Part shown: positions 1 to 8,297 of the stretch, in pieces
How the letters are laid out: each line of letters begins with the position of its first letter
Numbering within the stretch: position 1 is the first letter of the stretch
Source: Spongiihabitans sp965206355
GTDB taxonomy: Bacteria > Pseudomonadota > Gammaproteobacteria > Arenicellales > Poriferihabitantaceae
Direction: 5' to 3'
NCBI GenBank assembly: GCA_965206355.1
Contig: OZ242212.1
Span: forward strand, 372,001 to 436,000
DNA length: 64,000 nt
Translations under genes and position numbers: made by a program
The notes under the pieces: model-generated
Told to the model about the DNA's origin: nothing
Seen by the model: the letters and a program-made list of their open reading frames with translations, nothing else
Databases searched by the model: none

Positions 1-1139
1 ACTGCCCGTGCTGCCTGATGGCAGGCTAATAACAATTTCATTTGCGCATCGCTTGCCTGTTCATGGCCACTGCGACCGCGTTTGTCTGCCAGACAACATA
101 GCGCAAATTCCCCAATCAATGTCGGCTTTCTGAAACCATCGAATTTTTCCAGTAACTTTAGAATTGTGGTTGGTTTCAATTGCTCAATACGGTGGCAGTG
201 CAGGTGAAATTCGCAGACCTTTAGCGCAAATGAGCGGTATTGTGCGGGCACATTCAAACGCTGACAAAGTTGCTTGATTGGTTTTAAGCCTCGTTTCTCG
301 TGCCCTTTGTGGCTCGGCAATTCTGATGGCGGGGTTAATGCCTTGCCCAAATCGTGTACCAGAACCGCAAATAAATTTATTGGTTTATCGGTCAGTTGTG
401 CAGCGACATCCACAGCCATTAAGGTATGTATGCCACTGTCGATTTCGGGGTGATATTTTTCGGTCTGCGGTACGCCAAACAGCGCGTCAATCTCCGGCAA
501 TATTTTTTTCAGCGCACCACAGTTCCGCAATACCCTGAAAAATACCGCACATTGTTTTTCTTGCAAACTGGCGTGCATTTCCTGCCAGACCCGCTCTGCC
601 ACCAGTGCATCCACTTCACCGTTATCAACCATCTGCCGCATCATCACCTGCGTTTCCTCAGCGATACGGAAGCCTTTGGCAGCATAACGCGCGGCGAATC
701 GGGCAAGCCGTAATATTCTGACCGGATCTTCCTTGAAAGCATCGGAGACATGGCGGAGCAACTGCGCTTTTATATCCCGTTGCCCGCCGAAAGGATCAAT
801 CAAATTACCCCGACTATCCATAGCGATGGCATTCATGGTCAGGTCGCGCCGTTGCAGATCTTGCTGTAGAGTAATTTCAGCACTACTATCAAACTCAAAA
901 CCATGATACCCCTTCAATATCTTGCGTTCAGCGCGTGCCAACGCATATTCTTCGCCGTTGCACGGATGCAGAAATACCGGAAAATCCTTGCCGACCTGCT
1001 TGAAGCCTAATGCCAGCATCTTCTTGGTAGTCGCGCCGACCACAACCCAATCACGATCTTTTACCGTAAAACCCATAATTTGATCGCGCACCGCCCCGCC
1101 TACCAAATAGGTTTGCAAGTTTTTCTCGGGATTAAGCAT
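1..1139 (-). CDS. cca: Multifunctional CCA tRNA nucleotidyltransferase (partial, 3' end beyond window)
   Basis: Adds or repairs the 3'-terminal CCA of tRNAs; the gammaproteobacterial form also carries an HD phosphohydrolase domain. Reading the minus strand from the ATG at 1139 gives 379 uninterrupted codons running off the left edge. The nucleotidyltransferase signature GGAVRD is at residues 14-19 and the metal-binding DRD at 28-30. The segments EEYALAR, RRDLTMNA and LRLARFAARY follow, then HPEIDSGIHT and the HD motif VHDLGK. It lines up collinearly with the E. coli enzyme (about 412 residues), so roughly 30 C-terminal residues are missing. It lies 120 bp downstream of trhO on the same strand. 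The call is secure; only the stop lies outside. Confidence 0.95.
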   Translation of the reverse strand, partial: MLNPEKNLQTYLVGGAVRDQIMGFTVKDRDWVVVGATTKKMLALGFKQVGKDFPVFLHPCNGEEYALARAERKILKGYHGFEFDSSAEITLQQDLQRRDLTMNAIAMDSRGNLIDPFGGQRDIKAQLLRHVSDAFKEDPVRILRLARFAARYAAKGFRIAEETQVMMRQMVDNGEVDALVAERVWQEMHASLQEKQCAVFFRVLRNCGALKKILPEIDALFGVPQTEKYHPEIDSGIHTLMAVDVAAQLTDKPINLFAVLVHDLGKALTPPSELPSHKGHEKRGLKPIKQLCQRLNVPAQYRSFALKVCEFHLHCHRIEQLKPTTILKLLEKFDGFRKPTLIGEFALCCLADKRGRSGHEQASDAQMKLLLACHQAARA

Positions 1140-1259
1140 GATTCTGTCAGATCGGTTGACAACACTAAACGCTAATTATGACAGCAAGCCACCTTTGTTT
1201 GTAGTTTGAGTTTAGGTTTAGTTCTTGTCGTTATTGTCATCCAAGCAGGACATGGCTAT

Positions 1260-2204
1260 TCAAACTGCTTGGCAGTGGTGATAAACTGCACCGATATGGG
1301 TTTGACCACGCGCCTCGGCTAACTTGACCTGCTTTTCTCGTTCGCCATAACGTAGTTTGTCAGCCTCAGTGCTGTACTCAAAGCAGGCCGGACAACTGAC
1401 CCCAGCCTGATATTTTTCGCTTTGTTTATCGTGGTCGGTAATCGGTAGGCGACAGGCGTGGCACTGCGTATAGTTGCCCTTGCGTAACTGATGATTCACA
1501 GTTACCCGCTCGTCAAACACAAAACACTCGCCCTGCCACTTTGATTCGCTCGCTGGTATCTGTTCCAAATAGTTCAATATCCCCCCTTTTAAGTGATACA
1601 CCTCATCGAAACCTTGTTGCTTGAGCAGTGCGGTAGATTTTTCGCAGCGAATGCCGCCGGTACAATACATGGCGATTTTGCTGTGCTTTTGCGGGTGCAA
1701 ATGTTGTGCCGCAAATGCTGGAAATTCGCGAAATTTAGTGGTGTGTGGGTTGGTGGCATGTTCAAATTGTCCGACTTTTATTTCGTATTCATTGCGGGTA
1801 TCAACAACCAGCACATCAGGATCATCCAACAGATTATTCCAGTCTTTCGGCTCGACATAGCTACCGACTGATTGACGCGGGTCAATATCATCCACGCCCA
1901 TGCTGACAATTTCTTTTTTCAATTTGACCACAGCACGTCTAAATGGTAGGTACTCGGTAAGCGCATATTTGACTTCAATATCATCTATTGCTAGCTGCCG
2001 ACGCAACGCAATCAGAAATTGTTCAATATCGGATTGTGTTCCTGCGATAGTGCTGTTAATGCCTTCATTGGCGAGCAGGACGGTGCCAAGAATATTATAT
2101 TCCCGCAGCTTGGACAGAATCGGGTCGCGCAGGGCAACGAAGTGGTCAAGAACAGTAAATTTATACAGCGCACAAACAACAAATTTGGGTTGATTGGTTT
2201 GCAT
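1260..2204 (-). CDS. trhO: tRNA uridine(34) hydroxylase TrhO (rhodanese family)
   Basis: Oxygen-dependent hydroxylation of uridine 34 in tRNA anticodons, the first step to 5-(carboxy)methoxyuridine in the prephenate-independent route; formerly YceA. The 314-residue protein has an N-terminal ferredoxin-like part (residues 1-110) with the typical LLANEGINSTIAG stretch. A rhodanese domain follows, with active-site loop CTGGIRC around Cys181. The C-terminal tail carries paired cysteines (CHAC near 250, CPAC further on). Length matches the family. It lies upstream of cca on the same strand. Start at 2204 gives MQTNQPKFVV, a normal N-terminus. Confidence 0.93.
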   Translation of the reverse strand: MQTNQPKFVVCALYKFTVLDHFVALRDPILSKLREYNILGTVLLANEGINSTIAGTQSDIEQFLIALRRQLAIDDIEVKYALTEYLPFRRAVVKLKKEIVSMGVDDIDPRQSVGSYVEPKDWNNLLDDPDVLVVDTRNEYEIKVGQFEHATNPHTTKFREFPAFAAQHLHPQKHSKIAMYCTGGIRCEKSTALLKQQGFDEVYHLKGGILNYLEQIPASESKWQGECFVFDERVTVNHQLRKGNYTQCHACRLPITDHDKQSEKYQAGVSCPACFEYSTEADKLRYGEREKQVKLAEARGQTHIGAVYHHCQAV

Positions 2205-2343
2205 GACAATCGGGTTTCAGATGGGAAGGTGATGTTAATTACGGATTATGAATTACCTATTACGAGGCGAGGTTGAAAAATTTTGACAGAGACGGCTGCC
2301 ACGGTTGACCTTTACCAAGAGCGAATAGTATCAGTTTCTGGTC

Positions 2344-2936
2344 ATGTTTAGTCAAAATCAAAGCAATCAATTTAACCGTCAGGGTTTCGTTATCAGTCAT
2401 AAAACTGGCATCCCCGAATCGCTGTCAGGCGATGCTGGATGTGGTGTAGCGTTTTGTTAATCCGCCGCTTGCCCTGGTGAGCTTGAAACGGATATGCAAT
2501 ATCCCGGCTCACTTTCCAACCAGCTCGCACCAGGCGGCGATACGCCACGGCGGTTGTTGCCTGCTTATACCCGCGATTCGGTGTTTAGAAAGTGGGCAAT
2601 AGCAAGGGCGATAACGAGTCGGGTGAAACAACTGCTGGGTGGTCAGGATATAGCCCTGTCGCAAAATCACCATACATTGTATTATGACCAAATATCCCGG
2701 GTTTAGCGGTACTACCTTGTGGCATCAGGATATGCGCTCTTGGTTGTTTGACCGAGCTGATTTGGTCAGTGTATGGTTGGCTCTGGGTAGCGATCATGTC
2801 GATAACGGCTGATTTGTCGGTGGGTGATGTGTTGTTTTTTCACAGTGGCACCTTACATGCGGCAGGGAGAAACAGCAGCAGTCAGGTGAAAACTTCACTG
2901 GTTTTTACCTATCACGATACCAACAACCGCCGCTAG
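2344..2936 (+). pseudogene. Decayed phytanoyl-CoA dioxygenase (PhyH) family gene
   Basis: No single frame is open, but successive frames encode the family in order. An N-terminal piece from 2344 reads QFNRQGFVISHKTG. A second-frame piece near 2430 reads QAMLDVV before a stop. A middle piece at 2494-2706 contains SRVKQLLGGQDIALSQNHH. A piece around 2690-2800 carries the Fe(II)-binding HxD as LWHQDM. The C-terminal piece ends GDVLFFHSGTLHAAGRN with the distal histidine. At least three frameshifts or stops separate them. The family hydroxylates small molecules with 2-oxoglutarate and Fe(II); the substrate here is unknown. Order and spacing of motifs make pseudogene status clear. Confidence 0.8.
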
Positions 2937-3047
2937 CGGGGAGATGCCCAGCTCGCTTTCCTGACATCCCGTGTTAGCGATAACACGGTATAACGATTTT
3001 GAGCGGTAGCGTCAGGTTTACCGATTACAGATAACAACCATTATTGA

Positions 3048-3209
3048 GAGAGCTTTGCACGAAAGCCATTTCACCTGCATGCTGCGTCGCCTAAAAGTGC
3101 CTACTGTTGGTAAAATTGGTCTCAATCGGTCATTTATAAGCATAAACTCCCTCATTCCGTGCGTTTTTGCCTGGCCTGAAAGCGAAATCATCTTCCGTGC
3201 AAAGGTCTC
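3048..3209 (+). mobile_element. MITE copy 1 (long form, 162 bp)
   Basis: Terminal inverted repeats GAGAGCTTTGCACG (one mismatch from the family GAGACCTTTGCACG) and CGTGCAAAGGTCTC. It is flanked by a perfect 5-bp duplication ATTGA at 3043-3047 and 3210-3214. It carries the 23-bp internal segment that defines the long form. There is no transposase. It sits on the stop codon of the oxidoreductase pseudogene to its right. Confidence 0.93.
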
Positions 3210-3422
3210 ATTGAATATCAATAATCACGCAACCGTCTTTGCCACCCTGTTCAACAGACTCATGAGCGTTCACGGCTTGTTGTAGCGACCATGATTTGGC
3301 AATTCTGTGACGTAATTGCTCGCTGGAAAGAGTGCGATTGCTACCCAGTATCGCTTGCTGTTTTGTAATACTGCGTTGGCAGCACCTTGTTGTTCATACC
3401 ATACTGCTTGCATACCTTTCAT
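3208..3422 (-). pseudogene. Internally deleted zinc-type alcohol dehydrogenase / quinone oxidoreductase
   Basis: The minus strand from the ATG at 3422 begins MKGMQAVWYEQQGAANAVLQ, a typical N-terminus of NADPH:quinone oxidoreductase-like medium-chain dehydrogenases. After about 20 codons a second frame carries the family's C-terminus: LSSEQLRHRIAKSWSLQQAV, then NAHESVEQGGKDGCVIIDIQ and stop. The whole cofactor-binding core (roughly 230 residues) is missing, so this is a large internal deletion with a frame change. The stop codon lies across the boundary with MITE copy 1. The target duplication keeps a stop in frame, so that insertion did not cause the damage. Confidence 0.72.
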
Positions 3423-3641
3423 TGAATTTTCTTGTTGAGCAGATTATGAATGTCACTGAATTTTTTGCATCTTTGAGTACAGCGATAGTCGCTAAAATGA
3501 CAAAACTTTAACTGATTTTAACACTCGAAACGGTTATGATTTGCCTGATGTTTTCCTTAATTCAAAATGGTTGTAATCTATAACTAACCATCGGTGTTCA
3601 CGGGTTTGTTTTTTCACGGCATAACGCACAGCACAACAAAC

Positions 3642-5117
3642 ATGATGTTATCAGCAAAAATTACGCAGGCCACGTTACACAATGTATTGATCTGCGCGCT
3701 ATTGTCGTTAGCGATGTTGGTGGTCAGTAGTGTCACTTTTGCGCAATCAAATAGTTTGCCGGAGCTTGGGGACAGCGCCACGCAATACCTGAATTCGGCG
3801 CAGGAGAAACAGATTGGTCAGCGGTTTTTACGTCAGCTCCTCAGCGATGCATCTTATGTTGGAGATTACGAGTTGCAGGATTACTTACAATCAATGGGAG
3901 ATCGGATTGGTGCAACGGCAAATTTGCGCGACCTTAAACTGTCATTTAACTTGTTGAAGAATAATATGTTAAATGCATTTGCTGTTCCTGGAGGCTATAT
4001 CACTTTTAATACCGGTTTGATTATGGTGACCAAAACGGAGAGTGAGTTAGCCTCGGTTATCGGTCACGAAATCGCTCATGTAAGCCAGCGTCATTTGCCT
4101 CGATTAGTTGCCAAAGCAAATGCCAACAAAGCACCTGTGATTGCTGCCATTATTGGTTCAATATTTATTGGTGGACAAGTCGGACTCGCCGGACTGGCCG
4201 CAACCAATGCCGCTGTGGCATCTAACCGACTGAGTTATACCCGTGGATTTGAGCGGGAGGCGGATGCCATCGGCATTCAATTGCTGGCGAATGCCGATTA
4301 TGATCCCAATGCAATGGCCGATTTTTTTGGCGAACTTGAACGCTATACCCGCCACGACAACGCCGGCATACCCGAGTTTCTGCGCACCCACCCGCTTTCC
4401 TTGAATCGCATAGCCGAGTCCGAAGCACGAGCCAAACGATACCCGACTCAAACGCATAAAAGTAGTTTTGAGTTTTATCTTGCCAAAGCCAGAATTCGAG
4501 TGCTATACAGCGAACAGGGAGACGACCATATTCGCTTTTTTGAAAGTCAAATGGAAGCAACACAACCCGAGATCAAAGATGCTGCCATTTATGGAATGGC
4601 GATTGCGCTCACCGCATCAAGAAAGCTGAACGAAGCCAGAACGGTGCTTATGCCTTTGCTCGAACGCTATCCAAACCATCCATGGATTCAAACCGCTCAG
4701 GCTGAAATTGATGTGGCGCAGCAGAAGTTTAATCAAGCCATCATCCGCTACCAGACGCTAATCAGCAATAACCCAAATACTGTTTATTTGAATTATCACC
4801 TTGCCAATGCCTTGTTGCTGAACCGACAGGCACAACAGGCTAAAAAAATTATTCGTTACCAAATTCGTCGTCACCCTCATTTATACCCATTATACTTGTT
4901 CTTATCCAAGGCGAATGCCGCACAGGGCTTGCTTGCCGAAGCTCATCAAGCCGATGCCGAGTATCATGCTATACTGGGCAATTATGCGGCAGCAATTGCA
5001 TCACTCAAACTGGCATTGCGGGAAACCGCACCAGCCGGATATTTGACCCAAAGCATTACTGCGCGACTCAGCGATTTGGAGGAGAAACTGGATTTACGCA
5101 AAAAAAGTGGTGGTTAG
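3642..5117 (+). CDS. bepA: M48 metalloprotease with TPR repeats, BepA-like outer-membrane assembly protease
   Basis: Periplasmic zinc protease that helps fold or degrade outer-membrane proteins at the BAM complex and during LPS-transporter assembly. The start at 3642 (or 3645) gives a clean signal peptide, hydrophobic LLSLAMLVVSSVTFAQS, so the open frame upstream to 3594 is probably not translated. The M48 domain contains the zinc motif HEIAH followed by VSQRH, and the downstream glutamate ligand in EREADAIG. The second half (from about residue 290) is a helical TPR-like array. Length of about 490 residues matches BepA/YfgC. It is followed by the sox cluster on the same strand. Confidence 0.9.
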   Translation: MMLSAKITQATLHNVLICALLSLAMLVVSSVTFAQSNSLPELGDSATQYLNSAQEKQIGQRFLRQLLSDASYVGDYELQDYLQSMGDRIGATANLRDLKLSFNLLKNNMLNAFAVPGGYITFNTGLIMVTKTESELASVIGHEIAHVSQRHLPRLVAKANANKAPVIAAIIGSIFIGGQVGLAGLAATNAAVASNRLSYTRGFEREADAIGIQLLANADYDPNAMADFFGELERYTRHDNAGIPEFLRTHPLSLNRIAESEARAKRYPTQTHKSSFEFYLAKARIRVLYSEQGDDHIRFFESQMEATQPEIKDAAIYGMAIALTASRKLNEARTVLMPLLERYPNHPWIQTAQAEIDVAQQKFNQAIIRYQTLISNNPNTVYLNYHLANALLLNRQAQQAKKIIRYQIRRHPHLYPLYLFLSKANAAQGLLAEAHQADAEYHAILGNYAAAIASLKLALRETAPAGYLTQSITARLSDLEEKLDLRKKSGG

Positions 5118-5186
5118 TTTGGTGCTGAATTGAATGACCGGGTTAGCAGATTTTGAGCGCGCGATGACAAACGCTAAGTGCTGTCA

Positions 5187-5636
5187 ATGATGAAGTGTGA
5201 TTTGCGAACGGCTAGCGCTTACAAATGTGTTCTGCTTTTGTTTCTGGTGATGTTGGGCTGGTCAATGATGTTACAGAGTGCAGAACGACCATCAACCTTG
5301 CCATCAGCTAATCAATGTCAGACGCTGTTGCAACAACCTGCCATTAAAACAGAAATAACCGGCTGGTGTTTGATCATAGTACGCAACAAGGGAAACTGTC
5401 TGGCTTGCCATCATGTTGATATAACGCCATGGCCTGTCGGGTTGCCCACGTCTGGCAATATCGCGCCGCCACTTGCCGAGATCGCTAAACAGTTTCCAAA
5501 CAAAATTGATTTGAAAAACATAATCTATGATGCCGTCTCGAAAAACCCTCAAACCGTTATGCCCTTGTTTGGTAAGCACGAAATGCTTAGCGAACCTGAA
5601 ATTGACAGGATTGTCGAGTTCCTGATGACGTTGTAA
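5187..5636 (+). CDS. soxX: SoxX, monoheme c-type cytochrome of the Sox thiosulfate-oxidising system
   Basis: SoxX pairs with SoxA to couple thiosulfate oxidatively to the SoxYZ carrier in the periplasm. A signal peptide is visible (VLLLFLVMLGWSMML). One heme-binding CLACH motif follows in NKGNCLACHHVD. The family pattern continues with APPLAEIAKQFPN, NPQTVMPLFGKH and a C-terminal EPEIDRIVEFL. The methionine in VMPLFG is the expected distal ligand. I chose the ATG at 5187 over the GTG at 5178. soxY begins 24 bp after its stop, so the two are likely cotranscribed. Confidence 0.85.
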   Translation: MMKCDLRTASAYKCVLLLFLVMLGWSMMLQSAERPSTLPSANQCQTLLQQPAIKTEITGWCLIIVRNKGNCLACHHVDITPWPVGLPTSGNIAPPLAEIAKQFPNKIDLKNIIYDAVSKNPQTVMPLFGKHEMLSEPEIDRIVEFLMTL

Positions 5637-5659
5637 TCATCTTAACACCGAATAAGTTA

Positions 5660-6109
5660 ATGAAGCGGCGACGATTTTTCACTTTGAGTTTTAAGGCGAT
5701 TATTGGCGGATTCGCAAGTGCCATTATGGGGCTGAAACCAGCCGCCGCCAGCGATCCTGTATCCGTATTTGAGATGTCCTCTGTGGAGCAGATATTAACC
5801 CAATTATTTGCAACCAATCAGGTTGGTGAAGATGCCAGCATTGACATTGAGGTTGTGCGTGAAGTGCAACACCGTGAATTTGTTCCATTTAGAATATCAG
5901 CACCTGCTGCCGAAAAAATTGCGGTCATAGTCGATAATAACCCGCAGCCCTTGGTGATGACTATGGATGTCGTTGGCAACTGCAACGGCATCATCGGCAT
6001 ATTGCAAATGAACACCGCATCGTATATTTCCTGTTATGTTATGAAACAAGGACAACTTTATCGTGCCGCACGATGGGCTGGGATATCCGCAAGTGGTTAT
6101 GAGGATTGA
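5660..6109 (+). CDS. soxY: SoxY-like sulfur carrier subunit lacking the C-terminal GGCGG carrier motif
   Basis: SoxY normally carries sulfur intermediates on the cysteine of a C-terminal GGCGG arm, bound to SoxZ in the periplasm. This 149-residue protein has a twin-arginine signal (RRRFF), as SoxY does, and sits between soxX and soxZ. The core aligns through the C-terminal strands (GQLYRAARW), but it ends ISASGYED. The expected carrier cysteine is absent, and no other frame restores it. The only cysteines are CNG and ISCYV in the core. Either this carrier is inactive, a paralogue supplies SoxY, or the protein has another role. The family call is good; function is doubtful. Confidence 0.72.
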   Translation: MKRRRFFTLSFKAIIGGFASAIMGLKPAAASDPVSVFEMSSVEQILTQLFATNQVGEDASIDIEVVREVQHREFVPFRISAPAAEKIAVIVDNNPQPLVMTMDVVGNCNGIIGILQMNTASYISCYVMKQGQLYRAARWAGISASGYED

Positions 6110-6134
6110 CAACAAACCGATCACATAGCACACG

Positions 6135-6464
6135 ATGTCTTTTTCTGCCCTGTTGAAGCTGTTGCCATTGTCAGATGGTTACGATGTTATGTGTTTGTTG
6201 CAACGCGCTTTCGAGCCAGACATCCCTGTCGCAGAGACCGCGACCAACATGACATCGGTAGCGACCTCGGTGCGTCGCTCCAGTCTCCGTTCAATCACCT
6301 TTTATGTCAATCATACGATCGTGGCAGAACTTCAGCTTGGCGCGAATATGTCGCAACAGCCACTCGTTGGCATTCACCTGACGACATTACAGCCAGACGA
6401 CGAGGTGTCGATAATGTGGCTAGATAGTGAGTCTGGTCGCGGCACTGCCAGCGTGTTTGTATGA
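6135..6464 (+). CDS. soxZ: SoxZ, sulfur-carrier partner protein
   Basis: Immunoglobulin-like partner of SoxY in the periplasmic SoxYZ complex. The 109-residue protein has the usual SoxZ length and no signal peptide; SoxZ is exported by riding on the Tat-exported SoxY. Family features are a central strand region SITFYVNHTIVAELQLG, the ANMSQQPLVG loop, and a C-terminal immunoglobulin-type strand VSIMWLDSESG. It begins 25 bp after soxY. The last codons lie inside the first unit of a 37-bp tandem repeat that continues to the soxA start. Confidence 0.75.
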   Translation: MSFSALLKLLPLSDGYDVMCLLQRAFEPDIPVAETATNMTSVATSVRRSSLRSITFYVNHTIVAELQLGANMSQQPLVGIHLTTLQPDDEVSIMWLDSESGRGTASVFV

Positions 6465-6569
6465 TGTGTGTTTGCCGAATTAAATCCCTGTGTTGGTATG
6501 ATGCGTGTCCGTCAGATCAAATCCCTGTGTTGATGTGATGCGTGCCTGCCAGATTAAATCATTGCCAGC
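6459..6569 (+). repeat. Three 37-bp tandem repeats across the soxZ-soxA junction
   Basis: Units start at 6459, 6496 and 6533. Each begins GTATGATG or a close variant and contains the segment AATCCCTGTGTTG (degenerate in the third unit). The first unit includes the soxZ stop, and the third includes the likely soxA ATG. Since every unit brings an ATG or GTG, the repeat multiplies possible soxA starts. Confidence 0.8.
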
Positions 6570-7431
6570 ACGCATTTTGGCTTTCTCGCTGCTCTTTTTA
6601 TTGATTGCGCCGACCGGTATGAGCAAGACATTCGCTGTCCCATCCATAGCAGAAATTGAAAACGACATCAAAGAATTCCAGCACTACTTCAAGCGGCGCT
6701 TTGCCGATGTTGCTCTCGATGAATACACTAACGGGGTCAATGCGCTACCACAGAACAGCGAGCGTAAGGCAAGCTGGGAATGGTTAATGGCACTGCCACC
6801 CTATGCAGTAGCAATGGAAACGGCTCGTCAGCAATGGCGTGAACCCTTTGCAAATGGGGCGAGTTTTGAGCAGTGTTTCTCAGAACATCCTGTTGCACAT
6901 AAATTCCCTTATTTCAAGAATGGACAGGTATTTACCATAGTTGGCGCGATAAACCAGTGTTTGTTGCAACACAACGAAGCGGTCATGGAACTTGATTCTT
7001 CGAAAATGGCAAGATTGGTTGCAACGTTCAAGGAACAGTCCAATGGCGAACGCATAAATATTGATTACAGCGATGTGGGTATGCGCGAAGTCTATGCAAT
7101 AGGTCGGCAATATTATTGGGCGAGACGCGGGCAGCATAATTTTTCATGCGCCAGTTGTCATGTCAACAATGCCGGCAACAGATTGCGTGGGGATGTTTTA
7201 AGTGCCGGACTCGGGCAAACCAGTGGATTTCCGGTTTACCGTATCAAGTGGGCTATTTCCAGTAACGGCGATAACGCTTGGGGCACTATTCACCGCCGCT
7301 ATGCCAGTTGCAATATTCAGGCGGGCGCGACACCAAGCGCAGCACAAAGTCGGCAATACATCGCCCTAGAAGTGTATCAGGCGATTATGAATTCTGGCAT
7401 TCCCCTAAAAGTGCCAAGTCTGCGACAATAA
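6538..7431 (+). CDS. soxA: SoxA, c-type cytochrome / L-cysteine S-thiosulfotransferase subunit
   Basis: Catalytic cytochrome that, with SoxX, joins thiosulfate to the SoxY cysteine. The ATG at 6538 gives a signal peptide (ILAFSLLFLLIAPTG). One heme motif CASCH lies at about residue 204, and the catalytic cysteine in RRYASCNIQ at about residue 258. The surrounding GFPVYRIKW and the C-terminal GIPLKVPSLR are typical. An N-terminal second heme site is absent; Cys-containing FEQCFSEHP and INQCLLQ may form the disulfide seen in single-heme SoxA. It is the last gene of the cluster. No soxB follows; a convergent methyltransferase gene ends 13 bp away. Confidence 0.87.
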   Translation: MRACQIKSLPARILAFSLLFLLIAPTGMSKTFAVPSIAEIENDIKEFQHYFKRRFADVALDEYTNGVNALPQNSERKASWEWLMALPPYAVAMETARQQWREPFANGASFEQCFSEHPVAHKFPYFKNGQVFTIVGAINQCLLQHNEAVMELDSSKMARLVATFKEQSNGERINIDYSDVGMREVYAIGRQYYWARRGQHNFSCASCHVNNAGNRLRGDVLSAGLGQTSGFPVYRIKWAISSNGDNAWGTIHRRYASCNIQAGATPSAAQSRQYIALEVYQAIMNSGIPLKVPSLRQ

Positions 7432-7443
7432 TTCCTGTCCTGT

Positions 7444-8226
7444 TCAATCCCAACGTGGTGGCATAACACGAATTGAACCGTCTGATGGCTGTGGGTTTCT
7501 GGCGAGAGCATAGATGACCTCAAAACAGATATTCATATTCTCAGCGTTTTTTGCGATATCCTGAAGCGTCTTTTTGAAATCGCTAAACCGCTGTTTGCCG
7601 GTTAATGTCTTACGACGCTGCGTATTGATATTGGTAAAGCCCTCTTGCTTTAGATCCTCAAACAACAACTCGATATTTGGGTAGTCAACATAGGTCCAGT
7701 CGGCATCAACAATCGGTTCCACAAAACCGGCTTGCAATAGCGCATCACCAAGATGATGCATATCAACAAACGGATGGACATGTGGTAATGTGTCCACTTT
7801 CGCCCAGCCATTTCGCACTTCGCCGAGCGTGGCTGGACCAAAAGCAGAAAAAGACAGCACCCCGCCTGCTCGCAACAAACGACGTAATTGCGCTATCAAT
7901 AACGAAAAATCCAGCCATGAGATATGCAGGTTGACAATGACACAATCAAAGGACTGATCAGCGTATTGAGCGAGTACGTCAGGTACACCGCAAGGTAGCT
8001 CCAGTAATGAGCATCGTTGTTTGTGGTACACTTTTTTCGGTGCCAGATCGCTGTTTTCAAAGTCAATAATCAAACCATCGGTAAATTGTGTTGTCCGATA
8101 ATCAAGCCCATAATCTAGACGTTGCTCAAGCTCCCTGCGAATCGGGGATAACAAATAGTTCATCGCGCTGGTCTGGGCAAAATTTCTTTTGCGAACCCTT
8201 GCGATTTTTTGCAGATCAAGTTCCAA
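7444..8226 (-). CDS. BioC-like SAM-dependent methyltransferase
   Basis: The BioC family O-methylates malonyl-ACP to prime pimelate (biotin) synthesis. The 260-residue protein has the BioC-type block FSAFGPATLGEVRNGW, then HPFVDMHHLGDALLQAGF and the C-terminal RRKTLTGKQRF. The N-terminal SAM-binding motif I, normally a glycine-rich LDLGCGTG, is not recognisable: the equivalent position reads YGLDYRTTQF. The protein may therefore be a diverged or inactive homologue, and I leave the symbol blank. No other biotin genes are adjacent. It is divergent from comF, with 71 bp between them. Confidence 0.7.
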   Translation of the reverse strand: MELDLQKIARVRKRNFAQTSAMNYLLSPIRRELEQRLDYGLDYRTTQFTDGLIIDFENSDLAPKKVYHKQRCSLLELPCGVPDVLAQYADQSFDCVIVNLHISWLDFSLLIAQLRRLLRAGGVLSFSAFGPATLGEVRNGWAKVDTLPHVHPFVDMHHLGDALLQAGFVEPIVDADWTYVDYPNIELLFEDLKQEGFTNINTQRRKTLTGKQRFSDFKKTLQDIAKNAENMNICFEVIYALARNPQPSDGSIRVMPPRWD

Positions 8227-8297
8227 TAGCGATGGTTAAATCAGGATTTTGTTAAACCTAGCAAACCACAAAAATAGGCGCAGGGATACACTCAGGG

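Noticed and set aside
278..713. Plus-strand frames within cca
   Set aside because: They are shadows of the conserved minus-strand cca gene.
3055..3285. Protein-coding genes inside the MITE copies (MHESHFTCMLRR-type frames)
   Set aside because: The frame is simply open across each element, is cut at different points by flanking sequence, and has no recognisable domain.
5178..7431. Complete Sox pathway
   Set aside because: Only soxXYZA is present, soxB is missing and SoxY lacks its carrier cysteine, so I do not claim a working pathway from this window.
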